From the NCBI GenBank assembly GCA_022457155.1, contig JAJGOT010000049.1:1570001-1634000 (forward strand): 64,000 bases of DNA, written 5' to 3'. The number at the start of each line of letters is the position of its first letter. Positions within the stretch are counted from its first letter, which is position 1. Under the pieces are notes generated by a model. That model saw only the letters and a list, made by a program, of their open reading frames with translations, searched no databases and was not told where the DNA came from. Positions 14,301 through 24,251 of the stretch are shown here, piece by piece. The stretch comes from Cladopsammia gracilis (taxonomy: Eukaryota > Cnidaria > Anthozoa > Scleractinia > Dendrophylliidae). The position numbers and the translations under genes are program-made.

Positions 14301-17300
14301 ACCTGCATCTTTCTAATATAACTGGTATTCTGCAAAGAAAAGAAAAAAAAAACATGGTTATGTCATTCCTTAGAGGTGCACCCCTCCTAAGAAAAATCCT
14401 GGATGCGGTCCTGGTCTCACTGCTCTAGTAGAGTAGTTTGAAACAAAACTGGACCATTATTTTTGGATTTACATTGATGTACATATATGTCTTTTGGCTT
14501 TTTAAAGTATATTGTAATACATGTAAGAAATAACAATGGTGACATAGCCCCTTAAAAATGCAATCTGCCATTTTTTCACCTGACCGATTCTGCCAGTCCA
14601 TAAAATTCTGTGGTTAAGTTAACCAACACATTAATGTTTGCAGCTGATGAGCAAATGCAAAAGGAAATTCTTAGTCACATAACTGAAGGAGTCTGTAGAC
14701 CTTTCAAGGTAAGCAATGACAGAAATATTTTGAAACAATTTATTTTAATAAATGATGAGAGTAAAGATTCCAGACTTGCTCACACTTAAGTTTAAACTTG
14801 CTCAGCATAGTTCTGTATTTTGCTGGGTATGATACATGTACATGTACATGTACCTCCTTGATAGAGCAGCTTTCAATTGAGTATTGTTATCGTTTGTAAA
14901 ACAGTATGGGTCGTCTGTGATGGATTCAGTGTGTAACAATAAACCGATTGTTTTTTTTTTATAGGTACGGGTTGAACAGGTCATTGTTTCAGAACCAGGA
15001 GCAGTGATGCTGTTCAGCCTGGCAAATATTCTCAAGTTTTATGGTACAACAATAGGGTAAGGTCAGCTCAAACCAAATCAACTTACAAACTGTGCAGTTG
15101 CTGGGTACAGTTTTTAATTGAGTGTTAATTACTTTGGTCAATCACAACAGACACAAGAATTTGGTTTTATCGACTGAGTCGATAAGGTAAATTAGCCACC
15201 GTAAAAAGATTCGAGAAAGCTAATTTACCTTATCGACTCAGTCGATAAAACCAAATTCTTGTGCTTCACCCCCACCGACGCAGCACCACAGTTTCTCTAG
15301 AAACTAACCCCATTCACAACAGACACACACTGACAATCCAACGAACCAATCAGAACTCCAAGTAAATACATGTTCTTTGGTCATCTTCCCACCAAGACTT
15401 GCCAGTGCTCAGAATATCATGTACAGTGTATATATATATTCTCTTATCAATAATTCAGAATGGTGAATAAGCACAAGACTATAGTCCACAAAAACTGGCC
15501 TAACGGCTAAGTATTAGAAACTTCCAGGACTGATGTAAGGTGTTCATTTGTCCGTGTATTCCTTTTTAGGAGTCTTATTGGTGATGAGTCAGCCGTTACA
15601 GTCACTATTTTAGACATGAATGCACTGGCGCTGAAGATGTTCTTTAATAGTCTTAACTGTCACGCAAGCAAACTGCTAGAAAAGGTGGGTTGTTTTACGG
15701 ACACCCCATTATTAAAGGGGCAGGTCACTTATTTTAGTATCATTTTGACAAGCCAAAACTAAAACAATTTTATTCTGTATCAACGGAAGTCTAGAAACAA
15801 TGGACCAGTTTTATTAACCCTCAACTCCCCAGAATGCCAAAGATCAAAATTCAAGAAAATTTCGTTTTGTAAAATATTGAAAAGCAAATGGCACCATGCA
15901 AAAGTAAAGCAGAACAGTACTAGGATTTCCTTGACAGATTCAAAAGCTACAACTACAGTCAACTCTCTTAAGCGACCACCCTAACTATGATCAAAATTTT
16001 GCACTTCCCTTTTTCTTCAGTTTTGGAAAGTAGAAGTGCTGAATACTTACCACGCCAAATTTTAAATTCAAATTCCAACGGTAAGCGCAGTTATTTTAAA
16101 TCAATCAATCGATCAAAATCTTTATTTATACACGGTTAAAAATATCAGTATTTACAATATAAAGAAGCAATTCACTGTTTTACATACAGTATTTGCCGTG
16201 AGAGAGTCCGATAGGGAAAACTATTCACTGATACCTTTTTTAAAAAGGCTCAGTGATTGAGTTGTTCTTAGTTCCTCTGGAAGGTTATTCCACAGGAAAG
16301 CTCCACTATAGCTAAAGCTTCGCTTAAGGTAGTCAGTTCTCGGCTTAGGTAATGCCAGTCTTTGTTTAGCGTCACGAAGGTCATAAGACGTAACTCTTGG
16401 TGTAAACATATCTTGCCGCTGCTTGCCGCTGCTGATTTCCCTTTCGTAAACGGTCGATGCCATCATTAGCATTCATTAGTAACCAAGCCTTTTGTAATGG
16501 TCGATGCTATTTCTCTCTAGTTTATGCCTGGATTGGGACGAAAATAGGCTATCATTATTAGATCAAATTGGGCCTAGGTAAAGCGATTATTAGATCTAAG
16601 CTAGATTCACCGTTAGGTAAGATTTAGGGTTAGGGTGACCCGTTATTGATATATATTAAGAAAAGCACCTTTTATAATTAAATTTTTCTTGGGTTTACCG
16701 GATCAACCCAGTGGTCTAGTGGTAAAAGAGAGATGTTAGCATGCAGAGGTTCCGGGTTCGATTCCAGGTATTATATTCCATTTTTCTTTTTCTGATAGAA
16801 AAAATAATTCTAAAATTGGTGAAAATTTTTCTAAGTGTCGCTAAAATGGCATCGACCGTTTACGAAAGGGAAATGCGCCTTGCCGCTATTACTCGATTTA
16901 AAAATGGCCGAGAACCACAAAGAGAACTGGATCTAGTTGGGTCGAGAGGAAGATGACGTCGAAGTCGAAAAGAAAAACAAAAATTTTCGTCACAGTACCA
17001 CTTTAAGGGAGGTGGTCGCTTAAGAAAATCAAAGGTTCCTTAGAGCCAACCCGTGAATAAGAAATGCTAACGCGTAAAGCAATATTGCGGTAAGCTTATG
17101 GTTTCACATTGACAGGTTCGATATATTTTTTAAATTAAACGTAAGGATTTTTGCGAACACACACACACACACACACACAAACAAAAGTACATCACTTTCA
17201 TAATGTCCAGTCCGAAGAAAAAATAACTCGGGCCTCCGACTGTCAATCGCGGCTGTAATCCACAAGACCATCGCGGAACACATACTAAGATAAGACTAAA

Positions 17301-20300
17301 TTTTGAGCTGAGTGATGGAGCGAGTGAGCGGTAACGCAATATTGCGGGGTTTTTTTGGAAATTAAATGTAACGACTTTTGGCGAACGCAAACAAACAAAA
17401 AAAAACCAGTTATTTTCAGTAAGAAAAAAAAAAAAAAAGAAAAGAAAAGAAAAATCCGTCAGGACAAGAATCGAAGTCACGTCCTTCGGCTCTGTTGTCT
17501 GATCGCTTACACACTGCGCCACCTATGATTTGACTAATTAACGATGTCAAATTTTGTTATTTCAACGTAGGTATGCGGAAAAAGTTTACATCTGAGTGAT
17601 GGAACGAGCGAGCGAGCGAGCGAGTGAGTGAGTGAATTAGCCGCCGTTACCGCTAGCCCGTTCATTACGCTTGCGCGTATTCATGGGTTAAAAATCAAGA
17701 CAAACGGTTATTTACAAAGTGGTCGCTTAAGGTGGCTCCTAATAGTTTAAACATTCCCATCATGATACATCTATGATATTCAATCACAGCTACACAAGTG
17801 AAGTTAAGAGAAAACGTTTAGTACAGGTTTGTAAACAGTTAACCAATGAACAAATTTACGTGGCTACAATTACAACATCTAAATTTGTTACCGTGGCAAC
17901 GTCAAAAGAGGTTAAAAAGACCCCGTTTTCAACCTTTTGAGGCTAATAACTTCAAAACTGCTCGGTGAAATTTTTTTGATTTTTATCTTTTTTCGTCTTA
18001 TAAACATAAACATTTGTGCCCATTTTGAAAAAAATCTGTACATAGGATTCAGAGATATGTAATTTTTACATAAATTTAAGGTAGCTTTGAACTCTGTACA
18101 GAATTTTTTAAAAAATTGTCGAAATGTTTTTCTTGCCAATTAAACAAAAACATATCGAAAACAAAAATTTTCACCGTTAAGAGAGAGTTGACTGTACATT
18201 ACAAGTCTCCATAATCGACTCTTGGAGTGAAAGGTTTAACAATTACTATATATATAAATCTCTGATTACTATAACCTATCCCAGACTAAACTGCCTGAAA
18301 ACCATACCCTTCACAGCGTCACATACCTATATAGCTCATATATGGGAGTACCCCTACAGTTTTGTGCTCTTACACGTCTCTATTTAGTGTTTCAAGGGAC
18401 CTACAAATACAGCCGCTGTAATACATATGTAATTGTTTTGTTCACCTTCATAATATCACTACATTTCTATGGGAACGCTATGTTTGGGGTGGCGTTGGAT
18501 TCGTTATAATAGCGGTCTGTACTACTGTATTGACGCATTTTATTTTCTCTTTATGTCGCTTAGATCGAACTGCCCCCACCGGATCTCAGTCCAACGGAAT
18601 CGCTAAAAGAGACCATGAGTTTACTTAAAGACGTACTCACATCCCATGATGCATCTGTTATTCCGCTGGATGCGAGACAAGCTGATTATTCACGTGTAAG
18701 CATCACAATTTAAGAGAGTTTAAAGATGTCCTGGGCCCGGTTGTTCAAAAGCCGATTAACGCTAATCCCGGATTAAAATTAAAGTCAACTGAGGATTTAA
18801 TTTTTCTGTTTAAAAATGTTTTCAAAAGGTCATTTGTAGCTAGTAGTGAAGACAAGTTAAAGTCAAAACTGAAGGGCAGAAAACTTTGGAAATTTTTCAA
18901 TTGTCGAGTTGTTTAACTGGATTCAAAATTGACGCTAATCCTGGGTTAGGTTAATCGTGCTTTGAACAACCCGGCCCTGGTGAAAATATCGTATTTTTAT
19001 AACTATGGCCAGGAGCTTGCTGTAAGCTTGCTACATTATCTTAAAATAGGAAGAAAAGTTGGCAAAAGTGATGAACGCAAAGAAATAAAAAGACAAAGTC
19101 ACGACTAAAAAAACTCTAAATTCCACCAGAATGGAAACTTTGATTTCTTGATCGCCTGTCACGAAATCAGAATTGATGAACTGTAATCCACTTCCATCCT
19201 TGTAATCCTGCACGTTTTCTCCAAATCTACTGCTTCTGTTTTGCTCTACAGAATCTTTTAATCCAATTTAGTTGTATATTTGGTGGCATTTGGCGATATA
19301 ACATGGAAATTTAATAAGTAGGCAACATTCCGTGTCACTTTACGGATCGCTGAAAGCATATTACTGTTTCGACGAAAGTCATTTTAACGTTTACTCCTCT
19401 GTTGTGAACTTTCATTTTTGTGTGAATTTTCTTGCTACTCTAGATCATCTCGTGCCTTGTGGACCCACTGCTGCAGATGTGCTCCATGTCTGCGAGCCAC
19501 TTGAACGCGTCCGACATGGCTGCGTACATGATTAACTGTATTCATCAGATACAGAGTACGTTAGCTGTGTACGAATTCACGGATAAACACATTGAAATGC
19601 TGGCAGGACAGGTAGGAAAATCAAGCGTCATGACTAATGCTATTAAAATAGGTTTTCATCAAAATGATCACTTCCACGACTTATCAAAGCATTTAATGTT
19701 TTTCGAAAACCAACAAACTGTAGAAATAAAAGTCAGAACCACTTTGCATAGCGTAGTAAACAGCACCACAGGAAAGTACTGCTCAGTAGCTTTCATTTGA
19801 ATGGTCACACTTTAGGATTTCATCCACAAACGCAAAAGTTTGAACCACCTTGTACAGCATAATAAACAGTACCACAGGAAAGAACTGCTCAGTAGCTTTC
19901 ATTTGAATGGTCACACTTTAGGATTTCATCCACAGACTCAACAGTTAGAACTACCTTGTACGTCATAATAAACAGTACCACAGGAAAGTACTGCTCAGTA
20001 GCTTTCATTTGAATGGTCACACTTTAGGATTTCATCCACAGACTCAGAAGTTAGAACCACCTTGTACAGCATAATAAACAGTACCACAGGAAAGTACTGC
20101 TCAATAGCTTTCAATTGAATGGTCACACTTTAGGATTTCATCCACAAACGCAAAAGTTAGAACCACCTTGTACAGCATAATAAACAGCACCACAGGTAAG
20201 TACTGCTCAGTAGCTTTCATTTGAATGGTCACACTTTAGGATTTCATCCACAGACTCAAAAGTTAGAACCACCTTGTACAGCATAATAAACAGCACCACA

Positions 20301-23300
20301 GGAAAGTACTGTTTATGTACTGCTCATTTGAATGGTCACACTTCAGGGTTTTGTCCACAGACCCAAATGTTGGAACCACCGTAATAACCACTTACTCTTA
20401 AGCGTGTATTTGAATGGTCACTTTTGGATTTTCTTATTGTAATCAGTTTTATTTCACTTGATTAAATTGCATAAAATAGCTTGATTAATCCTGACTTTAC
20501 CCTTCCAAATAATTGCATTTTGTGTAATCCATAATTCCATTTCTTTCTCTTTTTTTCTGTTCCTAACTGGTATCTCGTACTTCATTCCCAGACGGAAGCG
20601 CACCTTGACACGTTAATCAGTGAGCAAGCTTCGTTTATTCTGGCTCGTTCTGGTGTCGGCAGCCTCTTTACAGTGTACCAAGAAAACCGCAATCAAAGGG
20701 TGCGTTATGTTCTCTGTTCCGTGCTGTTTGGGCCGTCGCCGGCTTTATGAGACTGATTTCCACCGTTAATGTTTTGGTTCACTTTATATGTTCAACATAA
20801 TAGTAATTACTCTTTTTTTTCTAAGCTTTGCGGACATACGGACAACCCCCACCCCACCCCACCCTACACCACACCCTACACCACACCCTACCCCACCCCA
20901 CCCCACCCTTAAATTAAATACTCTCGAAAGCGGTCAGTCGTTGACCCGCTCATTTATATTTCAAGACATTCTACACTTGGTATCCTCCCCTGGCGAAAGC
21001 CGCATGCGCTCAGATAAATTCAAACTAAAGTATACCTCTGGTCCCTGTTGTTTTGGATAGCACAAAGGATAAATCTCTATCCGGTATAACGTAATTGGAT
21101 TTGTTAACGCTTATCCGCTGGATAGTGATTTATCCGATGGATAGCACTATCTTCCTTTTAATCAACCGGAACCTGATCAGCTCAGATCTGTGAGCGGGCG
21201 GCCGGTTTTTGCCTTGAAATTGTAACTGCACCATTGTAATCCATGTAAAATTATTGTTGACTCTTCAGTGCCTTTTCTTCAGCAACTGTATTGCAAATTC
21301 ATATTATTATCACATGTCAGGTAGCTTTGTCGTCTCTTCATGGCATGGATTCACAAAGTGTCAAGGACGCAATGGTAAGAAAAGTTTCTGTTTTTTGTTT
21401 CTTTGCTGATACTATTTCCTCTTTCAACTGTCTTGCAACTATAAACAATTCAATCACCTGCGAGACAAGTTACGCGAAAAGTAGGACAATCATCCTTTTG
21501 TCGCGTTTTGTAAAGTCGAAACCGAAACAACTTAGAAATGTACCAAGATGTATAAAGCCTGGTTTCCATATAATCGCAACGATCGCAGCGATCGCAGAAA
21601 AAAGTGTTGTACGACCCTTGCGATCATATGGAAACCAAAACGTTGCGATCCTTGCGATCGTTACGATCCTTGCGATTGCGATCGCAGAGATAGAAAAAAT
21701 TATATCTCTGCGATCCTTGCGATCGAGAGGTTTTTATATGGAAACCACTCTTGCGATCCTTGCGATCCAAAATGTCCCAAAAAGCATTGCACCCCAAAGC
21801 CTTGTATCCCATAATAACAATAACAACCTTTATTCATGTGTCAAATCTAAAATAGCAGTCATGCAACCACCAACTGGGGACACTAAATACTACCTAAATA
21901 CTACCTTAAAGTTTATCGGATCCAGGCCTACTCGACGTTTCCTTGCGATCGCTGCGATCATATGGAAACCTGAGATCTCAGCGATCGCAAGGGTCGCAAG
22001 AATCGCAGCGATCGTCGATCGTCGATCGTAACGATCTACTTGTTGCGATTATATGGAAACCAGGCTTAACACACGCCCAGAGCCTTACACTACTCATTAA
22101 ATATTTTGTTTAGTGACAGTTGTGTTGCTGTCGCGGTCTCCTTTTGTCCTCAACAACACTACTCACGGTGAACTTGTCTCTCACAGATCAAAACCTTGAG
22201 TCAGGTCGCGTAATGCTGGTTCTAACTTCTGAGTTTGTGGATGAAATCCTGAAGTGTGACCATTCAAGTGAAAGCTATTGAGTAGTACTTTCATGTGGTG
22301 CTGTTTATTATGCTGTACAGGGTGGTTCTAACTTTTGAGTCTCTGGATGAAATGTGTGATCATTCAGACGAAAACTCTTGAGCAGTACTTTCCTGTGGTA
22401 CTGTTTGTTATGCTGTACAAGGTGGTTTTAACTTCTGAGCCTGTGGATGAAATCCTAAAGTGTGACCATTCAAATGAAAGCTACTGAGCAGTACTTTCCT
22501 GTGGTACTGTTTATTATGCTGTACAAGGTGGTTTTAACTTCTGAGCCTGTGGATGAAATCCTAAAGTGTGACCATTCAAATGAAAGCTACTGAGCAGTAC
22601 TTTCCTGTGGTACTGTTTATTATGCTGTACAAGGTGGTTCTAGCTTTTGAGTCTGTGGATGAAATCCTAAAGTGTGACCATTCAAATGAAAGCTACTGAG
22701 CAGTACTTTCCTGTGGTACTGTTTATTATGCTGTATAAGGTGGTTCTAACTTTTGACTCTCTGGATGAAATCCTAAAGTGTGATCATTCAAATGAAAGCT
22801 ACTGAGCAGTACTTTCCTGCGGTGCTATTTATTATGCTGTACAAGGTGGTTCTAACTTTTGACTCTCTGGATGAAATCCTAAAGTGTGATCATTCAAATG
22901 AAAGCTACTGAGCAGTACTTCCCTGTGGTGCTGTTTATTATGCTGTACAAGGTGGTTCTAACTTTTGAGTCTGTGGATGAAATCCTAAAGTGTGACCATT
23001 CAAACGAAAACTCTTAAGTAGTACTTTCCTGTGGTGTTGAAACGGTAAATAAGCCGGGATAAGCGGGGAATTTGTGGTGATTGCAAGAAGGTCACTTGTT
23101 TTTGTAGCGGACGATTGTAAGTTTGGCAAGGCGTATTATATGGCTGATATGAGAATTGCGCTGGGACGATCTTTAGATAGGAGATTTTTCGGTGGTTTAA
23201 GCGTTATGTTTTACTTTTATCACAGGCCAAATTTGACAAATATCTCTCGTCTCCGGACAGTTTAATCATGCCTCAGTGCAATCTCCTGAGAACGACGCGA

Positions 23301-23938
23301 TTACGGTGAGGTTTTTTGTCAATGTCACAGTGTTCTTAAGAGAAAGTCTGCTTCACCTATGAAGATGAACCCTCGTAGCCTGAAGCGACTGAGCCTAATT
23401 GTTTAAAGAGTGTCCACTGAGTAAATCGCTATTCAGTGGATAGAGCGGTTGTCAATTGAGTATCGAAAGTAAAGTGGCGAAGCTTTGGTTTTGTATTGTT
23501 ACGCTTTGTGATTGGCTAGAATATCTCGCACGATTTTATCAACCAATCAAAAGTAAAACTAAGACCAATCGTGACTTGCTTGCACGCGTTTTCCCGCGCT
23601 TGGCGCCGGCGGCATGTATTTGCTTCGAGTTCTGATTGGTTCATTGGATTGTCTGCGTCTACTGTGATTGGTCAGAGTAATTACTTTGGTTTTGGTTTTA
23701 CCATACTTAATTGAAAACTGCTTAAATGGAAGGCCTAGAAATAGCTTGATTTTCCCCTTTAAATCAATACTTTCTGTTTGTTTCTTTCAGAGACACGGTT
23801 CACAAGCGAGCAGTGGATGTTGTATGTGCGACTTACGGAACTCTATACGAGGCCATCGTAGATGAGAAAAATCAATATCCGGATGTGAAAAGTCTTGTAC
23901 CGCGTACCCCAGATCAAGTGACGTCACTGTTGACGTGA
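2400..23938 (+). CDS. COG6: Conserved oligomeric Golgi complex subunit 6, 3' part of gene (17 exons)
   Basis: COG6 is a subunit of lobe B of the COG tethering complex, which acts at Golgi membranes in retrograde intra-Golgi vesicle transport. Exons: 2400-2458, 2748-2859, 5706-5788, 7164-7234, 7488-7581, 10790-10866, 13137-13188, 13780-13868, 14644-14708, 14965-15056, 15570-15684, 18564-18695, 19444-19611, 20592-20699, 21321-21374, 23226-23305, 23791-23938. All have AG/GT borders, and their summed length (1599 nt) gives 533 in-frame codons ending in TGA at 23936-23938. Recognisable family segments in order: [139 protein letters not shown] and a short C-terminal tail. About 115-120 N-terminal residues are missing because their exons are outside the window. 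The protein is identified from memory of the family, but the match is extensive. No break was seen. Confidence 0.95.
2909..4726. mobile_element. hAT-like nonautonomous element with multiply palindromic interior
   Basis: The ends are inverted repeats starting CAGGGCTCGAAATT (2909; mirrored at 4713-4726) and continuing as Lys/Arg-unrelated, GTCGCAAA-rich subterminal repeats. CAGGG starts are typical of hAT elements. The interior is also symmetrical: the segment near 3290-3315 (GCAGAGGAGCCAAATTTGAC) pairs with 4280-4305, 3349-3378 pairs with about 3955-3982, and 3998-4030 pairs with 4178-4210. Flanks show only an imperfect duplication (tagatt/cagatt). No transposase is seen; open frames here are by-products of the palindromes. 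Lies in the COG6 intron between exons at 2859 and 5706. Confidence 0.7.
4914..5627. mobile_element. Tc1/mariner-type MITE with TA target duplication
   Basis: Long terminal inverted repeats (over 100 bp) begin CAGTCAAAACCGGTCAAGCG at 4914 and are mirrored at the right end (5627). Both ends abut TA (4912-4913 and 5628-5629), the expected Tc1/mariner duplication. The centre contains a short exon-like stretch (ATG at 5143, donor-like GTAGGT at 5182). In a COG6 intron. Confidence 0.75.
5893..6345. mobile_element. Degenerate TTAA-type inverted-repeat element
   Basis: The left end reads TTAAAGTGCCTATAACCCCC, the same terminus as the clearer TTAA element at 11651-12119. The right end near 6330-6345 (GGGGGGCTAATAAGCATTTT) is a diverged mirror. 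Internal imperfect inverted repeats pair about 6180-6225 with 6285-6325 (TTTGGTTTCA and TGAAACCAAA phrases). COG6 intron. Confidence 0.4.
7651..8078. mobile_element. MITE with GAAGGGCTCCCTGC terminal inverted repeats
   Basis: AATTGAAGGGCTCCCTGCAA at 7651 is mirrored at 8059-8078, and the inverted match continues for about 40 bp (AAGAACGTCCT, GTGCGTTTTT). AATT at both ends may be the target duplication. No coding capacity. In the COG6 intron between 7581 and 10790. Confidence 0.7.
8764..9157. mobile_element. Palindromic MITE, roughly 135-bp arms
   Basis: TTTATAGCTATAAA at about 8764 is mirrored at about 9157; further in, GTCTTTCTTTAGTT and TTTGGAAGGGA near 8807-8832 mirror 9064-9090, followed by matching GCATCAGAGC and TCTCTGTG phrases. 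Same COG6 intron as the preceding MITE. No open frame of note. Confidence 0.6.
10017..10480 (-). mobile_element. 5'-truncated LINE, 3' end of the same family as 43.2-45.5 kb
   Basis: The minus strand encodes the C-terminal tail of a non-LTR retrotransposon reverse transcriptase ORF, including [20 protein letters not shown] and [20 protein letters not shown]. It is almost identical over ~110 residues to the tail at 45,010-45,354, and the identity continues into the 3' untranslated region until about 10,017. Here the frame is continuous across a point where the 45-kb copy is frameshifted. Inserted antisense in the COG6 intron 7581-10790. Confidence 0.85.
10568..10670. mobile_element. Solo terminus of the CAGGGCTCGAAAT hAT-like family
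   Basis: The stretch ends TTTCGAGCCCTG and contains the GCGACTAAAATTTTTG and CTCGCAAATT phrases seen at the ends of the 2909-4726 element. No matching left terminus was found within a few hundred bases, so this looks like a truncated copy. The LINE fragment just upstream may have replaced or separated the other end. Confidence 0.5.
11651..12119. mobile_element. piggyBac-like MITE with TTAA target duplication
   Basis: Flanked by TTAA on both sides (11647-11650 and 12120-12123). Termini AGTGCCTATCATCCC and its mirror begin inverted repeats of over 150 bp, with a central pair AGATGACGTCAACCCGGGAA / TTCCCGGGTTGACGTCATCT. TTAA duplications point to the piggyBac type. Same terminal motif as the 24,543-26,102 element. 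COG6 intron 10866-13137. Confidence 0.75.
12479..12900. mobile_element. MITE with AATATCACGCTAGCATGGCA termini
   Basis: The left end (TAATAGACCAATATCACGCT onward) is mirrored at the right end, and the inverted match runs for about 110 bp with small gaps, including TGCTGAATTTGATACTGG-type phrases and AAGATTGCT. A second, internal inverted pair (ACAAAGAAATGTATGG / CCATACATTTCTTTGT, about 12,658 and 12,720) sits at the tip. Same COG6 intron as the TTAA element. Confidence 0.65.
15152..15263. repeat. Perfect 45-bp inverted repeat with 22-nt loop
   Basis: The arm at 15152-15196 (begins CACAAGAATTTGGTTTTATC, contains CGACTGAGTCGATAAGG) is an exact reverse complement of 15219-15263. The 22-nt spacer starts CACCGTAAAA. 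Flanking sequence relates it to a family also seen at 28.45 and 29.26-29.33 kb (GATAAAACCAAATT, CCGACGAAGCACCACCGTTTC), so it is probably the core of a MITE. It lies in the COG6 intron 15056-15570 and would form a strong hairpin in the pre-mRNA. Confidence 0.9.
16100..16472 (-). mobile_element. LINE 3' fragment (second family)
   Basis: The minus strand encodes a typical non-LTR retrotransposon C-terminal tail containing [20 protein letters not shown] and [20 protein letters not shown], ending near 16,221; the AT-rich DNA below it resembles a 3' UTR. It differs from the family at 10.0 and 43.2 kb. The sequence encoding MASTVYERE at its upstream end is repeated in inverted orientation at about 16,845-16,880. 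Confidence 0.75.
16690..16765 (+). repeat. tRNA-like module, probable SINE head or tRNA relic
   Basis: The stretch has an A-box-like segment (GTGGTCTAGTGGTAA) and a canonical B-box (GGTTCGATTCC) at about the spacing found in tRNA genes. A convincing acceptor stem is lacking: the 5' GGATCAAC does not pair with the sequence after the T arm. This fits an RNA polymerase III promoter of a tRNA-derived SINE or a decayed tRNA pseudogene better than a functional tRNA. Confidence 0.45.
17157..17179. repeat. (AC)n microsatellite
   Basis: An uninterrupted AC dinucleotide run of about 23 bases inside the composite mariner-type element. A GAGC/GAGT tetranucleotide tract lies nearby at about 17,603-17,635. 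Confidence 0.95.
18731..18980. mobile_element. MITE with CTGGGCCCGGTTGTTCAAA termini (solo copy)
   Basis: The left end CTGGGCCCGGTTGTTCAAAA is mirrored by TTTGAACAACCCGGCCCTGG at 18,961-18,980. Subterminal matches include GATTAACGCTAATCC and GGATTAGCGTCAATTTTGAA-type phrases. The same family forms the outermost layer of the nest at 24.34-26.15 kb. COG6 intron 18695-19444. Confidence 0.7.
19729..20425 (+). repeat. ~106-bp minisatellite array, about 7 copies, COG6 intron 13
   Basis: TTTGAATGGTCACACTTTAG-type anchors occur at about 19795, 19901, 20007, 20113, 20219, 20326 and 20408, so the period is 106 bp with very little length variation until the last, decayed copy. The array starts ~120 bp after the exon ending at 19611. 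It has the same orientation as the 1.9-kb copies and the opposite orientation to the 22.2-kb array. Confidence 0.95.
20846..20908. repeat. CCCCA/CCCTA-rich simple repeat
   Basis: Irregular tandem of CCCCACCCCACC, CCTACACCACA and similar units over about 63 bases in the COG6 intron after the exon ending at 20699. No coding significance. Confidence 0.85.
21553..22068. mobile_element. GATCGC-rich palindromic MITE
   Basis: Terminal inverted repeats AAGCCTGGTTTCCATATAAT / ATTATATGGAAACCAGGCTT. The interior is built from repeated CGATCGCAGCGATCGC, CTTGCGATC and ATATGGAAACC modules, so several internal segments can pair with each other as well as with the ends. It appears to be interrupted near 21,815-21,930 by unrelated sequence. 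It lies in the same COG6 intron as the reverse minisatellite array. Confidence 0.7.
22213..23038 (-). repeat. ~106-bp minisatellite array, about 8 copies, reverse orientation, COG6 intron 15
   Basis: Repeats of AAGTGTGACCATTCAAATGA, AAGCTACTGAGCAGTACTTT and GTTTATTATGCTGTACAAGG are exact or near-exact reverse complements of the 19.7-20.4 kb unit. Copies in the middle of the array (about 22,430-22,740) are the most alike, and both edges are more diverged. The array ends about 190 bp before the exon starting at 23226. Confidence 0.95.
23440..23730. repeat. CCAAT-motif-rich dispersed repeat
   Basis: Contains several GATTGG/CCAATCA motifs (TGTGATTGGCTAG, TTCTGATTGGTTCATT, TGTGATTGGTCAGAG) between ends with CAATTGAGTATCG and ACTTAATTG. 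An inverted copy occupies about 45,596-45,838, and a partial one lies near 15,295-15,390. It sits in the last COG6 intron, 60 bp from the terminal exon. Confidence 0.55.
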
Positions 23939-23986
23939 CGAATGAGAAATTGCTTCAATTCTTATCATGGTGTATATAATATGGCG

Positions 23987-24251
23987 TACCGTATTTTCTC
24001 AATTAAACGCTCCCGGCGTTTATTTCAAACTAAGCCTAGTGGACCCGGCGTTTCTTTGAATCAGCAGTCTTTTCTCGCCCGCCACTTTTTAAGAGAGGGC
24101 TATTATTCGTTTTTCTTGGCAGCCGTGTACCTTGCCCTTAAATCTTAAGTTTATTATACCACAAATAAGCGTTTGGGGGGCCTACTTACAACTTCCTCTA
24201 TTATACCCGGCGTTTATTCGGGGCCCGGCGTTTAATCGAGAAAATACGGTA
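23987..24251. mobile_element. MITE in the COG6 3' region
   Basis: TACCGTATTTTCTCAATTAA at 23987 is mirrored by TCGAGAAAATACGGTA ending at 24251. Subterminal CCCGGCGTTT repeats are also inverted. It starts only 49 bp after the COG6 stop codon, so it is probably part of the 3' untranslated region. No clear poly(A) signal was seen between the stop and the element. Confidence 0.7.

Larger units (their letters stand above)
15956..18194. mobile_element. 2.2-kb Tc1/mariner-type composite element with TA duplications
   Basis: Left terminus CAGTCAACTCTCTTAAGCG at 15956 and its mirror (AAGAGAGAGTTGACTG) at the right end are bounded by TA (15954-15955 and 18195-18196). GTGGTCGCTTAAG-type phrases recur inside (about 17,010 and 17,715), suggesting nested or partial copies. 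No transposase frame is visible. It carries a LINE tail (16,100-16,470), a tRNA-like module (16,690-16,765) and an AC microsatellite. COG6 intron 15684-18564. Confidence 0.65.

Noticed and set aside
16690..16765. Functional tRNA gene
   Set aside because: A and B boxes are present, but the acceptor stem does not pair and the context is a transposon, so a SINE head or relic is more likely.
17130..17522. 130-codon minus-strand frame
   Set aside because: Built on AC and A-rich microsatellites inside a mariner-type element.
19459..19800. 113-codon frame as a separate gene
   Set aside because: It is COG6 exon 13 read past its donor at 19,611 into intron and minisatellite.
21291..22031. 246-codon open frame
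   Set aside because: It starts by reading through a real COG6 exon and then translates repeated GATCGC modules of a MITE; the Ala-Ile repeats are an artefact.
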